In this document: positions 41,466 to 42,385 of the stretch, piece by piece
How the letters are laid out: every line of letters begins with the position of its first letter
How positions within the stretch are numbered: the first letter of the stretch is position 1
DNA from: an uncultured Flavobacteriales bacterium
Lineage (GTDB): Bacteria; Bacteroidota; Bacteroidia; Flavobacteriales_D; Sanyastnellaceae
Assembly (NCBI GenBank): GCA_937897625.1
Contig: CALCNZ010000060.1
Location: forward strand, 1 to 42,385
Length of the DNA stretch: 42,385 nt
Direction of reading: 5' to 3'
The notes under the pieces: generated by a model
The model's database searches: none
Told to the model about the DNA's origin: nothing
The model's input: the letters and a program-made list of their open reading frames with translations, nothing else
Position numbers and translations under genes: made by a program

Positions 41466-41541
41466 AATGTTGCGAAGCAACGAATGTGCAAGCACGAGTG
41501 TCTACGACGAATGTCTGCGACGGATACTAGCCCCGAAGGGG
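41466..41541 (+). repeat. Mini-hairpin chain C, left arm (GAAT spacers)
   Basis: Units: GTTGC/GAA/GCAAC (41469-41481), GTGC/AA/GCAC (41486-41495), GTC/TAC/GAC (41500-41508) and GTC/TGC/GAC (41513-41521). Spacers are GAAT, GAGT and GAAT; a less regular spacer then leads to CCCC/GAA/GGGG at 41531-41541. The first two units match two consecutive units of chain B read on the minus strand almost exactly. Confidence 0.8.
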
Positions 41542-41556
41542 TGAAATAAACGGGGA

Positions 41557-41710
41557 GGCATGGGTGTTAGCCCATGCCAACGATGATCAAGCAAAAGATT
41601 CGTTCCAGCGAGATAACAACGTCTCTCACCTTATGCACATTTATGCGAGAACCGCCCCCTCTCGCGCGGCCTAACAGCCGCGCTACGCGGGTAATGTCGC
41701 CCCAAGGGGC
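41557..41710. repeat. Larger REP-like palindromes inside chain C
   Basis: Three longer stems lie between the two arms of mini-hairpins: GGCATGGG/TGTTAG/CCCATGCC (41557-41578), GCGCGGC/CTAACA/GCCGCGC (41664-41683) and GCCCC/AA/GGGGC (41699-41710). The first, with its preceding 'CCCCGAAGGGGTGAAATA' block, resembles GC-rich palindromes scattered through Bacteroidota genomes. I see no coding frame worth calling in this 310-bp gap. Confidence 0.65.
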
Positions 41711-41723
41711 TCACGAAGCATTC

Positions 41724-41774
41724 CTCGAAGAGATTCGCCCAAAGGGCATTTGTGCTTGCACATTCGTCGCAGAC
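41724..41774 (-). repeat. Mini-hairpin chain C, right arm (ATTC spacers)
   Basis: Units: CTC/GAA/GAG (41724-41732), GCCC/AAA/GGGC (41737-41747), GTGC/TT/GCAC (41752-41761) and GTC/GCA/GAC (41766-41774). Spacers are ATTC, ATTT and ATTC. The orientation is opposite to the left arm, and the chain ends 1 nt before the HTH gene stop. Confidence 0.8.
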
Positions 41775-41775
41775 C

Positions 41776-42096
41776 TCAGCGTGCTTCTAGATGCAAAGCG
41801 TATCTCTCGAGTAGCTCAATGTATTTATTTCTCCAGTAAATGGCTTCTTGTGGTTCTTGAAGAACGAGGGGTTCTGACTTTACAGATTTGTATTTTCTCA
41901 ATTGTGTAAAGTACTTTCCCAAATCGAGTTGAAGGTTTTCTTCGAATTCGATGATTTTTTGCCAGGGAAGTTCAGGATTTTCGAGGTAGTTGTAGAGTGT
42001 TCTTCTGCTTATTTTACAACGCTTTGCTGCTGCTGCGAAGGTTATTCCTTTTTCGCGAATTGCGTTGTCTAATATTTGTCCACGGTGCACAGCCAT
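41776..42096 (-). CDS. Small helix-turn-helix transcriptional regulator
   Basis: A 106-residue protein. The N-terminal region (residues ~6-35) is a helix-turn-helix: GQILDNAIREKG, then ITFAAAAKRCKISRRTLYNYL, where the second helix (SRRTLYNYL) is a clear recognition helix. The C-terminal half is helical with EEAIYWRNKYIELLERYAL-like charge pattern and may form a dimer. I chose the ATG at 42096 since the next upstream ATG (42147) falls in a palindrome that is probably its operator. It is divergent from an outer-membrane gene, which it may control. Confidence 0.75.
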   Translation of the reverse strand: MAVHRGQILDNAIREKGITFAAAAKRCKISRRTLYNYLENPELPWQKIIEFEENLQLDLGKYFTQLRKYKSVKSEPLVLQEPQEAIYWRNKYIELLERYALHLEAR

Positions 42097-42131
42097 GTGT
42101 GCAAGTTCAAACCATTTACGGAAACAAAAAA

Positions 42132-42145
42132 GCACATATATGTGC
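42132..42145. promoter_or_regulatory. 14-bp perfect palindrome, likely operator
   Basis: GCACATATATGTGC lies between the divergent HTH gene (start 42096) and the gene at 42196. It is placed where the -33 box of the rightward promoter would fall (-7 at 42167), so binding there would block that promoter. The regulator is probably the HTH protein encoded beside it. Confidence 0.6.
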
Positions 42146-42166
42146 AAATAGTGTAAATATCTTGTT

Positions 42167-42174
42167 TATATTTG
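42167..42174 (+). promoter_or_regulatory. -7 element of the gene at 42196
   Basis: TATATTTG, an exact TAnnTTTG, 21 nt before the ATG. No TTTG is seen at -33; instead the palindrome at 42132-42145 occupies that region, suggesting a regulated promoter. Confidence 0.55.
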
Positions 42175-42195
42175 AAGCACTAAACTTTAATTAAA

Positions 42196-42385
42196 ATGAA
42201 AAAACTATTCTTAGCGCTTGTTTTAAGTGCAATGTCGTTCGGTGCAGTGGTTGCGCAGAGCGGAATGAAGTCAAGGGAATCAGAGCTTTTTGCTCCACGC
42301 AGAAAAAGTGGAAAAAGAACTTTTGGCTTGGGAGTTAATTACACTTATCCGGCTTCTGGATTAAGCGCTCGATTCGGGCTTAGTG
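42196..42385 (+). CDS. Predicted outer-membrane protein, 5' part (3' truncated by window)
   Basis: The first 63 codons are visible. The start MKKLFLALVLSAMSFGAVVAQ is a clear signal peptide cleaved near VVAQ. A basic stretch (APRRKSGKRT) follows, then the beginning of strand-like sequence FGLGVNYTYPASGLSARFGL that looks like a beta-barrel. The remainder is outside the window, so the family cannot be fixed. Confidence 0.75.
   Translation, partial: MKKLFLALVLSAMSFGAVVAQSGMKSRESELFAPRRKSGKRTFGLGVNYTYPASGLSARFGLS

Noticed and set aside
41574..41909. Plus-strand frame of 111 codons in the scoB-HTH gap
   Set aside because: It runs through the palindromic repeats and into the antisense of the HTH gene; its composition reflects repeat DNA and no domain is visible.

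Overview
The window looks like a chromosome segment from a Bacteroidota bacterium, probably of the Flavobacteriales type. The signs are two cargo proteins with type IX secretion (T9SS) C-terminal sorting domains, the T9SS regulator PorX, a DUF4175 protein, an OmpA protein with thrombospondin-3 repeats, almost no Shine-Dalgarno sequences, and several copies of the phylum's -7 promoter element TAnnTTTG. Most of it is ordinary dense housekeeping DNA. I see no IS element, prophage, rRNA or CRISPR array.

Layout. 1-558 is the 3' end of pheT. 578-2860 is a small accessory island: an AbiEi/AbiEii type IV toxin-antitoxin pair with its own promoter and a perfect inverted-repeat operator, a palindromic spacer, a DUF2442 gene and a possible stub of its usual partner. 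Then come dxr and tRNA-Gln on the minus strand and an aldehyde dehydrogenase on the plus strand. 5.7-12.5 kb holds a 1112-residue coiled-coil DUF4175 protein, an anti-sigma-type ATPase, an acyl-CoA carboxylase beta subunit, a gamma-carbonic anhydrase and a secreted GH16 enzyme. 12.6-15.7 kb holds small membrane proteins, an M48 protease, an EamA exporter and DUF502. 15.8-24.9 kb contains two T9SS cargo genes, YraN, an outer-membrane protein, DedA-lpdA and porX-tsaE. 25.3-34.6 kb carries an AlaDH-family dehydrogenase, gcvP, a free-methionine-sulfoxide reductase, a lipoprotein and the OmpA protein. 34.8-41.5 kb carries an epimerase, uvrC, a class A penicillin-binding protein and the two CoA-transferase subunits. 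The window ends with a small HTH regulator divergent from a partial outer-membrane gene, with a 14-bp palindrome between them.

Working together. PorX controls T9SS genes in relatives, and two likely T9SS substrates lie within 8 kb of it. LpdA (E3) and GcvP (P protein) both serve 2-oxoacid and glycine oxidation, although they are not in one operon here. The carbonic anhydrase may supply bicarbonate to the carboxylase next to it.

Most unusual signal. Three convergent intergenic gaps (17551-17602, 18895-19043, 41466-41775) are filled by chains of tiny hairpins. Each has a 3-5 bp stem and a 2-4 nt loop, and most are joined by a fixed GAAT (ATTC on the other strand) spacer. Stem sequences differ from unit to unit but stay self-complementary, and the chains fit tightly between stop codons. 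I do not recognise this as a named repeat family. Other points of interest are the AbiE operator, a transcribed-looking segment with a 17-codon frame between two terminators (34627-34807), an AlaDH homologue lacking the catalytic histidine, and a four-cysteine insert in a periplasmic PBP.
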